From the NCBI RefSeq assembly GCF_963664915.1, contig NZ_OY761810.1:1626661-1690660 (forward strand): DNA of 64,000 nt. Direction: 5' to 3'. How positions within the stretch are numbered: position 1 is the stretch's first letter; every line of letters begins with the position of its first letter. The translations under genes and the position numbers were made by a program. This DNA is from an uncultured Caproiciproducens sp. (GTDB taxonomy: Bacteria > Bacillota > Clostridia > Oscillospirales > Acutalibacteraceae). The notes beneath the pieces were generated by a model. It worked only from the letters and a program-made list of their open reading frames with translations. It was not told where the DNA came from and ran no database searches. Below, piece after piece: positions 9,003 to 15,908 of the stretch.

Positions 9003-9818
9003 ATGTTTACATTAGGAATTGATATCGGATCGACAACTGCAAAAGCAGTCATCCTAAAAGATGGCGGCGAAATAATTTCTTCGTCCATTGTTATTGCTAC
9101 GGTGGGCACGGACGGCGTATCCCGAGTTATGGAAAATGTGTTTACAGAAAGTAAGATCAAGAAAGAAGATATTCGCCTTACCGTGGCAACGGGGTATGGA
9201 AGGAAAACTTTCCAAGACGCAGATTTTCAATTGAGTGAGCTTACTTGTCATGCGCTCGGCGCTCATTATGCATTCGGCGATGTGAGAACTGTGATTGATA
9301 TCGGCGGACAGGATGCGAAGGTTTTATCTCTTAACGAGGAGGGACGCATGGTTAATTTCGTTATGAACGACAAGTGTGCGGCCGGTACAGGCAGATTCTT
9401 AGATGTAATGGCCAATATTCTTAAACTTGACATATCACAGCTTGAGGTTGAAGCCGCCAAGGCAGCCAATCCTGCAAGCATATCCAGCACCTGTACGGTA
9501 TTTGCAGAGTCTGAGGTCATCTCCCAGCTTGCGGCAGGTATAAAGATTCCGGATGTTGTCGCCGGTATCTGCCAGTCTGTTGCGTCGCGTGCCGCATCTT
9601 TAGTAAAGCGAATTGGAGTTAAAGAGGCTGTATGTATGAGCGGCGGCGTGGCAAGAAATGCCGGTGTGCGCGATGCGATGGAGAAGGAACTCGGGGTGAA
9701 AATATTATACAGTGAAAATGCCCAACTCATGGGCGCACTCGGTGCAGCATTGTACGCCTATGATAAAGTTAAAAACAACAATTATGAAGGGGGTTCAAAT
9801 TTATGGGAGAAGAAGTAA
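9003..9818 (+). CDS. hadI: 2-hydroxyacyl-CoA dehydratase activator (archerase), HadI/FldI/HgdC family
   Basis: The 271-residue product is the ATP-dependent activator of 2-hydroxyacyl-CoA dehydratases. It is a homodimer holding one [4Fe-4S] cluster between subunits that injects one high-energy electron into the dehydratase. The ASKHA ATPase signature GIDIGSTTAKAV is at the N-terminus, and the cluster cysteines are C125 (DKCAAGTGRFLD) and C164 (SSTCTVFAESEV). The ATG at 9003 fits AAGGAG (8991-8996) better than the ATG at 9000. The gene overlaps the start of hadB by 16 bases. Confidence 0.94.
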   Translation: MFTLGIDIGSTTAKAVILKDGGEIISSSIVIATVGTDGVSRVMENVFTESKIKKEDIRLTVATGYGRKTFQDADFQLSELTCHALGAHYAFGDVRTVIDIGGQDAKVLSLNEEGRMVNFVMNDKCAAGTGRFLDVMANILKLDISQLEVEAAKAANPASISSTCTVFAESEVISQLAAGIKIPDVVAGICQSVASRAASLVKRIGVKEAVCMSGGVARNAGVRDAMEKELGVKILYSENAQLMGALGAALYAYDKVKNNNYEGGSNLWEKK

Positions 9819-10507
9819 ACAAAAAGAGATCCGCGCCGGATCCAAATTCGGCAAAATTCAAACTGGGTCAGATTGCAGCCAAAGCTTATAGCGACTGTGT
9901 TGAGGCAAAAGAACGAGGTGAGATGGTCGGATGGTGTGCGAGTAATTTCCCTGTGGAGATACCCGAAACTTTAGGTCTTCATGTATGTTATCCGGAAAAC
10001 CAGGCGGCGGCCATTGCGGCAAGAGGCGGCGGCGAGCGGATGTGCAGTGAAAGTGAGGGAGACGGATATTCCAACGATATTTGTGCTTATGCGAGAATAT
10101 CCCTTGCGTACATGAAACTGAAGGACGCACCGGAACAGAACATGCCTATGCCGGATTTTGTCCTTTGCTGCAATAACATTTGTAATTGCATGATTAAATG
10201 GTATGAAAACATCTCGAAGGAACTTAATATTCCGATGATTATGATCGATATTCCATTTAATCCCGATTATGAAGTGTCCGATGCGGACATCGAATACATA
10301 AAAGCCCAGTTCTGGGATGCGATCCATCAGCTTGAAAAGATCACAGGGAAAAAGTGGAGCGATGAAAGGTACAAGGAAATTATGGAAATTTCCGGACGCA
10401 CCAGCCGTGCATGGCTTGCGGCGACCGATTGCGCCAAATATGTTCCCTCTCCTTTTAACGGTTTTGATCTTTTAAATCACATGGCGGTCATGGTTACCGC
10501 GCGCGGA
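9803..10507 (+). pseudogene. hadB: hadB 5' part: 2-hydroxyacyl-CoA dehydratase alpha subunit, interrupted by prophage
   Basis: The first 235 codons of a HadB/FldB/HgdA-type dehydratase subunit, with family features GWCASNFPVEIPE, YPENQAAAIAARGG, and CCNNICNCMIKWYENIS. The frame is intact up to ...VMVTARG (codon GGA at 10505-10507), then runs 20 codons into prophage DNA and stops at 10570. The 3' part resumes at 46610 with KKEAAEAMETLLQEYEDN, which continues the family alignment. Removing the prophage and one copy of GCGGA gives an uninterrupted 411-residue protein, the normal size. The dehydratase uses the electron from HadI to remove water from (R)-2-hydroxyacyl-CoA. As sequenced, this copy is inactive. 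Confidence 0.95.
10503..10507 (+). repeat. Target-site duplication, left copy
   Basis: GCGGA directly before the prophage TG terminus; the same five bases follow the CA terminus at 46605-46609. A 5-bp duplication is diagnostic of Mu-type transposition. Confidence 0.93.
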
Positions 10508-10513
10508 TGTTGC

Positions 10514-10556
10514 TTTGCAAATAAAACGCAAAAAATTTGCACACTAAATACAAAAA
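10514..10556 (+). repeat. Left-end direct repeats, candidate transposase binding sites
   Basis: Two related 21-bp units start TTTGCA at 10514 and 10536 (22-bp period) and share 15 of 21 bases. The second unit, containing TTTGCACACTAAATACAAAA, is nearly repeated near the right end at 46449. Mu transposase sites are also about 22 bp and lie at the termini. Confidence 0.65.
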
Positions 10557-10559
10557 AAG

Positions 10560-10599
10560 AGAGCCTTTAAAGTGGCATTGAAACCACCTTAAAGGCTCT
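10560..10599. terminator. Terminator at the late end of the prophage
   Basis: AGAGCCTTTAAAGTGG (10560-10575) pairs with CCACCTTAAAGGCTCT (10584-10599) with one mismatch. TTTAAAATG follows on plus and TTTTTTTG on minus. It would stop both the truncated hadI-hadB transcript entering the prophage and leftward prophage transcription. Confidence 0.85.
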
Positions 10600-10634
10600 T
10601 TAAAATGCATAAAGTTACGGAAATACTTCCAATT

Positions 10635-10904
10635 TTAATGGTTCGATTTTTCGTTTTCTCTATGCATTAGGTGCTCTTCGAAAGAGTGATTGTCGACGTT
10701 AGACTTTGGTATGTATTCCATTAAATCTGCAATGCTGCAATCCAATGCTTCACATATCTTGTCAAGGTGATCTACATTTACTCGTTGAATAAGTTCGTGG
10801 TACATTTCGCCGATTGTTGTCGGTCTTATACCAGTTTTTTGAGCAAGATCATTCTGCGTCAGCTTCCGCTCTCCCAGCAGTTTTGATAAGTAAATTCTTA
10901 TCAT
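10635..10904 (-). CDS. Small XRE-family regulator at the prophage end
   Basis: The 89-residue product is a Cro/C1-type helix-turn-helix protein (about residues 5-65; KLTQNDLAQKTGIRPTTIGEMYH and CEALDCSIADLMEYIP). The C-terminal tail is short and polar, so it has no ligand domain. It has its own promoter region, which contains the inverted repeat ATAACG-N5-CGTTAT (10972-10988). The same repeat stands before the DGR avd gene, making this protein the best candidate regulator of the DGR. It lies outside the late operon, next to the left end. Its start follows an unusual run of seven G. Confidence 0.85.
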   Translation of the reverse strand: MIRIYLSKLLGERKLTQNDLAQKTGIRPTTIGEMYHELIQRVNVDHLDKICEALDCSIADLMEYIPKSNVDNHSFEEHLMHRENEKSNH

Positions 10905-10971
10905 ACATTATCCCCCCCTTCCGAAGGGATAATAACACCATTCCAGAATTTGCATGTCATTTTGTTAAGAT

Positions 10972-10988
10972 ATAACGTATTGCGTTAT
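10972..10988. promoter_or_regulatory. Inverted-repeat operator upstream of the XRE gene
   Basis: ATAACGTATTGCGTTAT: perfect 6-bp arms, 5-bp centre, 68 bp upstream of the XRE start. On the minus strand an extended -10 (TGTTATTAT) lies between it and the gene. A shared context (TGTTA upstream, TTT...CCTAAAA downstream) also surrounds the copy at 15829. Confidence 0.65.
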
Positions 10989-11021
10989 TTATATCCTAAA
11001 AAAATAATATGTTAAAGAATA

Positions 11022-11780
11022 TTAGTAGTTTTTAATGATTAATTCATTGAATTGTTTGTCAGCATTTTCACTGCGCATCAAGAGGTTATTTTGCCGACAA
11101 ATTGGCTCAATTTCAAAGTCATGATATAGAGACCTGATAAAATCATCATCATTATATGAAAGAATAAATTTACCTTTAATGTGGCTTAAAACTGATTCCA
11201 GACGCCGATGGTCTTCTTCTGAAAAAATATTAGAATAATATTTTTCGGTTCCGTGGTATGGTGGATCAAGATAAAACAAAGCCTCTGGACGGTCATACGT
11301 TTTAATTAGCGGTTCGAAATCTCTATGTTCAATTACTGTGTTTTGAAGCCTATCTTGTATATCCGAGAGATATTTGACTGCACCAATAATATTACGCTTA
11401 CTGCATCCATATGATCTTACATCTGATCCATAGCTTTCCTTGATAAGGGTAAAATATTGAGCCGCTCTTTGGATGTCTGTAAACCCTCTACAAGCTTGCT
11501 GCATTCTATAATCGTCGAACATTTCGCGGGAATTAAGAACCCACCGAATTTCCTTCTCAAGCTCTCCACAATGATATTTTACGCAACGAAAGAGATTAAT
11601 CAGTTCACCATCAATATCATTAAATACTTCCAATTTCGCGCTTTGCTTTAGGGCAAACATAACCCATCCAGCCCCGCCGAATACCTCAATGTACCTTTCC
11701 GGGAACGGTTCAGGGAAACGGTGTATGATCTCCTTGCTGAGAAGCTTTTTTCCACCAATTCTTGAAATAAAACTATTCAT
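11022..11780 (-). CDS. DNA adenine-N6 methyltransferase (D12 class, Dam family)
   Basis: The 252-residue product has the D12-class layout: the S-adenosylmethionine motif FGGAGW (about residues 34-39) near the N-terminus and the catalytic DPPYHG (about residue 172). The C-terminal FILSYND is typical of Dam-like enzymes. It would methylate adenine in a short palindrome, probably protecting phage DNA from host restriction or altering expression. It lies at the same end of the genome as the mom modification gene of Mu, a functional parallel without homology. No cognate nuclease is next to it. A terminator lies directly before its ribosome binding site. Confidence 0.9.
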   Translation of the reverse strand: MNSFISRIGGKKLLSKEIIHRFPEPFPERYIEVFGGAGWVMFALKQSAKLEVFNDIDGELINLFRCVKYHCGELEKEIRWVLNSREMFDDYRMQQACRGFTDIQRAAQYFTLIKESYGSDVRSYGCSKRNIIGAVKYLSDIQDRLQNTVIEHRDFEPLIKTYDRPEALFYLDPPYHGTEKYYSNIFSEEDHRRLESVLSHIKGKFILSYNDDDFIRSLYHDFEIEPICRQNNLLMRSENADKQFNELIIKNY

Positions 11781-11805
11781 CGTTATTCTCCTTTTAAAAA
11801 CAATA

Positions 11806-11837
11806 ATCTGCCCCCTTTAAAGAACAAGAGGGCAGAT
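11806..11837 (-). terminator. Terminator between holin and methylase genes
   Basis: ATCTGCCC (11806-11813) pairs with GGGCAGAT (11830-11837). On the minus strand TATTGTTTTT follows, and AAAAGGAGAATAACG of the methylase leader starts at once, leaving no room for a separate promoter. Confidence 0.75.
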
Positions 11838-11851
11838 TGTTTATTTAGTAT

Positions 11852-12517
11852 TTACTGTGTCACAGTCTGATTGGCTGCGACATTTGCTGAAGTATTCAGA
11901 CATTCCGCAGGGGCTGGCTGGGCAGAATCGTCGGCATCTGCCGTTTTGGGACTGATAGTGTTTGCAGCTGTCTGTAAGGCTTCCAGTGCGGAGTTGATGG
12001 CTTTAGCAGCATTGTCCTGTACAGCCTTTGCTTCCTGAGCCGCCTGTGATGCAGTGGACGAATCTGCTTTTAGTGAATACCTTGTGGCATTTTCACCTGA
12101 GTGCGTTTGAGGTAATACGTAAACTGCAGCTTCCACGCAGCCTTCAATGACAGTCTCAATTTCCGGCGTTATATCCACCTTGGCTGCCTTCAATAATTCT
12201 TTTGTTAATTTAATAGCTTCGGACTTTCGCGCATCAGCTGAGATTTTGTTAGCATTATAAAGTTGCTCAGCCTGCTGGACACCCTGTCGTGAATAATCAA
12301 TAATTGCATCCGCAGTGGATATGTACGGAAGGTTCGGTGAAATTGCCTTGACCGCATCGATAGCTTTTCCGGCAACCTCAAGGCCGGAGTCCACTTTTTG
12401 AAGAATGCCTTCGACGTTAATCCCTTTCTTTGCCAAAAGGGGAAAAATAAAGCCGCAAACACCGAAAATAGTACCCACAGCTCCAGCGATGATACAAACG
12501 ATTTCTATTTGATTCAT
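11852..12517 (-). CDS. Holin, LL-H family
   Basis: The 221-residue product has one N-terminal membrane segment (about residues 5-28) followed by a long helical, Ala-rich soluble region. This matches phage holins of the LL-H type, though it is longer than the usual 100-150 residues because of an Ala/Thr/Ser-rich C-terminal extension (about 145-221). It sits directly downstream of the endolysin gene, as lysis genes do. It would permeabilise the membrane to release or activate the lysin. Confidence 0.8.
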   Translation of the reverse strand: MNQIEIVCIIAGAVGTIFGVCGFIFPLLAKKGINVEGILQKVDSGLEVAGKAIDAVKAISPNLPYISTADAIIDYSRQGVQQAEQLYNANKISADARKSEAIKLTKELLKAAKVDITPEIETVIEGCVEAAVYVLPQTHSGENATRYSLKADSSTASQAAQEAKAVQDNAAKAINSALEALQTAANTISPKTADADDSAQPAPAECLNTSANVAANQTVTQ

Positions 12518-12598
12518 ATAGTTGCCTCTTTCTGCCGGGAACTCCGGCCATTTAATTGTTTCGACTGTAAATTTTAGTATTGCATTTACATCTTAATC

Positions 12599-12663
12599 AT
12601 CCCCTTTAAAGGAATTTTAAAAGGGGTTTAAACTTACTCTGCAGGAGGACTCCGGAGTCCTCC
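12599..12663. repeat. Phased TTTAAA triad and perfect 20-bp palindrome between endolysin and holin
   Basis: TTTAAA centres fall at 12607.5, 12618.5 and 12629.5, exactly 11 bp apart; related triads occur elsewhere in the prophage. CCCCTTTAAA with TTTAAAAGGGG can also form a hairpin. The loop-less palindrome GGAGGACTCCGGAGTCCTCC occupies 12644-12663. Confidence 0.6.
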
Positions 12664-12707
12664 CTGTGGGGAACAAAACGCCGCATTTGAAATCATTATT
12701 CTTATCC

Positions 12708-13781
12708 CTATTCAATTGTGATCTGCAGTTTATCGATGGCCCGGCCAAAGCTGCCTGCATAGCCATCCTGCCCGTTTCCGGTTTCGGCATCATGCTGCCA
12801 TGACCAATATTCCCCGCCGCACGGTGCCACGCGGTACTGTGCGCGCTTGCATGGTCTGATACTGCCCGGCGTGCTATAGTAAATTTCGATTGCGTCAATG
12901 GCCTTGCCGCTTCCGGCGTATCCATTTGATTCATCGTGAATATTGCAGCCGGTGACGTATGGCAACCAGCCGCCGCCCACAACATGCACCCTGTACTTAA
13001 CTGATCCTACACTTACGCGAACGGCCACATCTGTTATAGCCCCAGTGTTCCCGGCAAAATCGTTCAAATTTGTTACTTCCGGAAGCCATCCATCCGCAGC
13101 AGTCCGGACGCGGTACATTACGGACACTGCCGCAGGCGTGGGCGCTGGAGCTGGCGTGTTGTTTGTCTGTGTCCCGGATGAATAAGCCTTGAACGCAACA
13201 TTCATATCCACGTTTCCGGAAATCCCGTTCACCTGTCCAGTGCTTCCGGTTTGCTGCATATCGCATGGAACGTCCGGGCTTCCTGAATAATCAGCAAGCC
13301 AAATAGGCCATTTTGTGATCGTTGCAGGTGCGAAAATGTTTTTTCGATAGTCGTTATTGGTATAGAGCATTACACCCCAGCCGTCCGATTCCGCAGCAGA
13401 AAGGAAAGTATTCACCATTTGGTTAATCAGGTCATTTGACGGGGCCTGCCCGTGGATACGCTTATAAAATTTCACGCTGTCGTATTCGTAGTCGCTGGCT
13501 ACAAATAGAATTTTGCTGCGGTACGATTCAATAATCTGCTTGCATACTGCAAATTCTTTCCGCGCGTCCTCCACGGAATCCGCATAAGAGAACCAGTAAA
13601 CCGCTACTTTCAGCCCAGCAGCCAAAGCGCCTTTGATATTGGCTATAAACTGCTTGTCAATCTGCGCGGCGCTGTCGCCGTAACCGGCGCGAATGACAAC
13701 GCCTTTAACGCCTGACGCGGCAACAGAGGGCCAATCAATACTACCCTGATGAGCGCTAACGTCAATCCACTTTTCACTCAT
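12708..13781 (-). CDS. Endolysin: GH25 muramidase with C-terminal repeat domain
   Basis: The 357-residue product starts with a GH25 (Ch-type lysozyme) domain (about residues 1-200): WIDVSAHQGSIDW holds the catalytic Asp region and VASDYEY the acidic pair. A Pro/Ala linker (about 205-222) leads to a C-terminal domain with repeated YRVR/YRVH/YRVA...GGW units, three copies of about 45 residues, probably wall-binding. It cleaves the MurNAc-GlcNAc bond of host peptidoglycan. Its ATG overlaps the stop of the preceding 58-codon gene as ATGA. Confidence 0.93.
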   Translation of the reverse strand: MSEKWIDVSAHQGSIDWPSVAASGVKGVVIRAGYGDSAAQIDKQFIANIKGALAAGLKVAVYWFSYADSVEDARKEFAVCKQIIESYRSKILFVASDYEYDSVKFYKRIHGQAPSNDLINQMVNTFLSAAESDGWGVMLYTNNDYRKNIFAPATITKWPIWLADYSGSPDVPCDMQQTGSTGQVNGISGNVDMNVAFKAYSSGTQTNNTPAPAPTPAAVSVMYRVRTAADGWLPEVTNLNDFAGNTGAITDVAVRVSVGSVKYRVHVVGGGWLPYVTGCNIHDESNGYAGSGKAIDAIEIYYSTPGSIRPCKRAQYRVAPCGGEYWSWQHDAETGNGQDGYAGSFGRAIDKLQITIE

Positions 13782-13954
13782 GCTATGTAACCCGCCTTCC
13801 TTAAATCCTCCCGTTCCTCGGCGATTTCATCCGCGCAAGATTGCTGTACTTCCTGCACAGTGGAAACGCTGATTCCCTCTACATCTGCAATTTGCTGCGG
13901 CTCTTCCCCATAGGCTAGGGCTTTAATCACTTCAAATTTCGTTTGTTCAGACAT
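13778..13954 (-). CDS. Small helix-turn-helix-like protein before endolysin
   Basis: A 58-residue protein, MSEQTKFEVIKALAYGEEPQ... ending LRKAGYIA, preceded by GGAGGTAAAAATC. The middle part (EEPQQIADVEGISVSTVQEV) reads as a helix-turn-helix of the sigma-4/resolvase kind. Its stop overlaps the endolysin ATG, so it is translated in the same unit. Similar short acidic proteins accompany lysis cassettes of clostridial phages; the function is unknown. Confidence 0.75.
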   Translation of the reverse strand: MSEQTKFEVIKALAYGEEPQQIADVEGISVSTVQEVQQSCADEIAEEREDLRKAGYIA

Positions 13955-13985
13955 GATTTTTACCTCCTAAAAAATAATATAAAAT

Positions 13986-14020
13986 AAGAAGAGCCGCACC
14001 ATTTAAGTGCTGCTCTTCTT
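13986..14020 (-). terminator. Terminator after the DGR reverse transcriptase gene
   Basis: AAGAAGAGCCGCAC (13986-13999) pairs with GTGCTGCTCTTCTT (14007-14020) with one mismatch. On the minus strand ATTTTATATTATTTTTT follows. It separates the DGR unit from the lysis genes. Confidence 0.85.
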
Positions 14021-14034
14021 GTTTCCGTTAATGA

Positions 14035-15111
14035 TTAATCTTTTCTCTGTAGTATGTAAGTGTCTGATAGCTTCTTGCGTAAATTGTAACTGTTGCAATG
14101 CCGCATAATTCCAAAATAGCTGTTCATGGTTTCGCTTACCTTTTCCAGAGGCATTTCCCCTTGCTCATATTGCTTTCTGACGAATTTCAGCCGCCGTTTC
14201 ATTTTAAGAGCGGTCGATTTTCGAAGCTTTATGTGCGTCGACCATACCTTGTATCCAACATATTCAATGCCAAGGCTAGTTGGTCGAATTGCAGTCTTTT
14301 TGTTCAAGTTCAGTAATAACCGTGTATTTAGGAATTCTTCAATTTCTAATTTATCCCGGTGAAGCTCTGCCTTGTCGTGCGACAGTATGATGATGTCATC
14401 CATATACCTTATGTAACAGTGGATTTGCAGCTGACGTTTAGCAAACTGATCAAGCTCATTCAAATAAAGGTTTGCAAACATTTGAGATGTAAGATTTCCA
14501 ATAGGCATTCCGGTGTCGTAAATCCGCTCTGTCTCTCCGGGATTACACCCTAAAGGAAGACCAAACGGAGTATCTTCACTATTTATGATCACATCAAAAA
14601 GCCACATCAGTCTGCTGTCGCTGTCAAATTTACAGCGAAGAATATTTAACAGTACTTCGTGATTGACTCGGTAAAAAAACTTGGAAACATCAAGCTTCAG
14701 ATAGTAAAGCTTATTATCTTGCTTTTCTTCCATTTTCAGCCAGTATTGAAGCTTTTTAATCGCAGCCTGTGCGCCCCTGCCTTGTATGCAGGCATAGCTG
14801 TCAGCGATAAAAGGTTTTGATATCAAAGGATTAATTACCCGATAGACGGCCCATTGGACTACCCTGTCCCGATAGGGAAGTGCCATGACTAACCGCTTTT
14901 TAGGCTCACAAACATAAAATTCATGGTACCTGCCGACCTTATAAGTTTGGTAAATCAGCTCGTTTTGAATTTGGATTAGATTGTCCTCCAAATTCGAAGT
15001 GAAGAGTAGGACCTGATCCCGGTAGCGCTTACCTTTCCGTGAGGATAGATAAGCCTGATACAGGTTATCAAAATCGAATATTTGCTCATATAGATTCTTG
15101 AATGTATGCAT
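14035..15111 (-). CDS. DGR reverse transcriptase
   Basis: The 358-residue product is a group-II-intron-like reverse transcriptase of diversity-generating retroelements. Visible motifs are LKLDVSKFFYRVNH (catalytic Asp141), GMPIGNLTSQMFANLYLN (about 201-218, the DGR-type form of the motif-4 SQ region) and YMDD (236-239). A C-terminal thumb follows and there is no maturase or endonuclease domain, as usual for DGRs. It copies the template-repeat RNA into cDNA with adenine-specific errors, working with Avd. The start follows GGAGGCAGCTTGA. It lies 165 bases downstream of TR, the spacer length needed for cDNA priming in known DGRs, and is followed by a terminator. Confidence 0.97.
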   Translation of the reverse strand: MHTFKNLYEQIFDFDNLYQAYLSSRKGKRYRDQVLLFTSNLEDNLIQIQNELIYQTYKVGRYHEFYVCEPKKRLVMALPYRDRVVQWAVYRVINPLISKPFIADSYACIQGRGAQAAIKKLQYWLKMEEKQDNKLYYLKLDVSKFFYRVNHEVLLNILRCKFDSDSRLMWLFDVIINSEDTPFGLPLGCNPGETERIYDTGMPIGNLTSQMFANLYLNELDQFAKRQLQIHCYIRYMDDIIILSHDKAELHRDKLEIEEFLNTRLLLNLNKKTAIRPTSLGIEYVGYKVWSTHIKLRKSTALKMKRRLKFVRKQYEQGEMPLEKVSETMNSYFGIMRHCNSYNLRKKLSDTYILQRKD

Positions 15112-15276
15112 TCAAGCTGCCTCCCAAATGCTGTGCTTTGCGGCGTTCGTTTTCCTACTAACGGCATACACAGCGATATCTTGTTTTCTGCCTTTTTGGC
15201 ATGGAAACAGGCCCCTTTATCCTCCCTGTACTGGCTGTAATCCCTTAAGATTGCAGTATCTGACGTTTGAGAGTAG

Positions 15277-15391
15277 AGCGGAGCGGAAACCCACGCTGTC
15301 GCTGACGTTGGAACGAGTGTTGTTCAAGTTCAGCTCGAAGACACCGGCATTCGTGCCATTGTTCCAATCGCCGCCGCGCAGCGGAAGCCGC
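15277..15391 (-). repeat. DGR template repeat (TR)
   Basis: A 115-bp segment that matches the 3' end of the variable protein gene (15924-16038) except for eight positions. Every difference is an A in TR (sense, minus strand). TR is rich in AAC/AAT codons (GAT TGG AAC AAT, ACG AAT, CTG AAC, AAC AAC), the typical design that allows many amino acids. It lies 23 bases after the avd stop and 165 bases before the reverse transcriptase start; no protein is expected from it. The remaining bases 15112-15276 are the RNA spacer. Confidence 0.97.
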
Positions 15392-15414
15392 GATGGCCTA
15401 TTCCCATTCAATGC

Positions 15415-15759
15415 CTATTTAACAGATTTAAGCCATCCTCCGAGCATTTTCCCAACCTCAACAGCCATTCCAGACCAGATTTCATACTTTTTCGGGGGGA
15501 GAAACCGAAGTTCCAGTGAAAGCCTTAGATATACCTTTAGTTTTGTTACCTCAACATCAAGCTCCTGCAGGGTTGTCTTTTTATAATACTTTTTGCTGGC
15601 TTCAATGACACGCTCAAGGATCAGGTCAAGGCAGCGCTTAATGTCTGCGGCCAGCGCAAATTTTTCCGATTTTGGAAACTGTGCGAGGGCGCCATATCCA
15701 TATTTAATCATGTCATATACCTTTTGCTGGATTTTTAAGTCTTCCAAAAATAACACCAT
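15415..15759 (-). CDS. avd: DGR accessory variability determinant Avd
   Basis: The 114-residue basic, all-helical protein has the bAvd/23S-intervening-sequence four-helix bundle pattern (ALAADIKRCLDLILERVIEASK and LRFLPPKKYEIWSGMAVEVGKMLGGWLK). Avd forms a pentameric barrel that binds the reverse transcriptase and TR RNA. It lies first in the avd-TR-RT unit, which has its own promoter (extended -10 TGCTATAAT, complement at 15787-15795). The ATG at 15759 has a poor Shine-Dalgarno; a TTG at 15744 after GGATGGTG is an alternative start. Confidence 0.92.
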   Translation of the reverse strand: MVLFLEDLKIQQKVYDMIKYGYGALAQFPKSEKFALAADIKRCLDLILERVIEASKKYYKKTTLQELDVEVTKLKVYLRLSLELRFLPPKKYEIWSGMAVEVGKMLGGWLKSVK

Positions 15760-15786
15760 CCGTTAAATAAACACTGTATGCGATAG

Positions 15787-15845
15787 ATTATAGCACTATT
15801 CTGTGAAAATATATCAAAATGTTATATTATAACGAAATGCGTTAT
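15787..15845 (-). promoter_or_regulatory. DGR promoter and operator
   Basis: Reading leftward: inverted repeat ATAACG-N5-CGTTAT (15829-15845), then TTGATA-like and TGC-TATAAT (15787-15795). A second possible -10 TATAAT overlaps the operator arm. The repeat has the same arms and spacer as the one before the XRE gene at 10972. Confidence 0.65.
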
Positions 15846-15866
15846 TTTCACCTAAAATTGAAAATT

Positions 15867-15890
15867 ACGCTCCGGCTATCGCCGGAGCGT
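15867..15890 (-). other. VR-associated hairpin/cruciform
   Basis: A perfect 10-bp stem (ACGCTCCGGC / GCCGGAGCGT) with the sense-strand loop GATA, 18 bases after the variable-gene stop and 33 bases past the VR end. Known DGRs carry a GC-rich hairpin with a GRNA-type tetraloop just after VR that is needed for target recognition. It may also work as a weak terminator. Confidence 0.85.
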
Positions 15891-15908
15891 CAGAACGCAG
15901 GAATCAAG

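Noticed and set aside
14035..15111. Retron or group II intron as alternative to a DGR
   Set aside because: There is no msr/msd-like structured RNA before the RT and no maturase or intron domains; TR, VR and Avd fit a DGR.
15217..15411. Open frame across TR (reads ..RLPLRGGDWNNG..)
   Set aside because: It is the DGR template repeat in the same phase as the target gene, followed by the RNA spacer; there is no ribosome binding site and TR is not expected to be translated.
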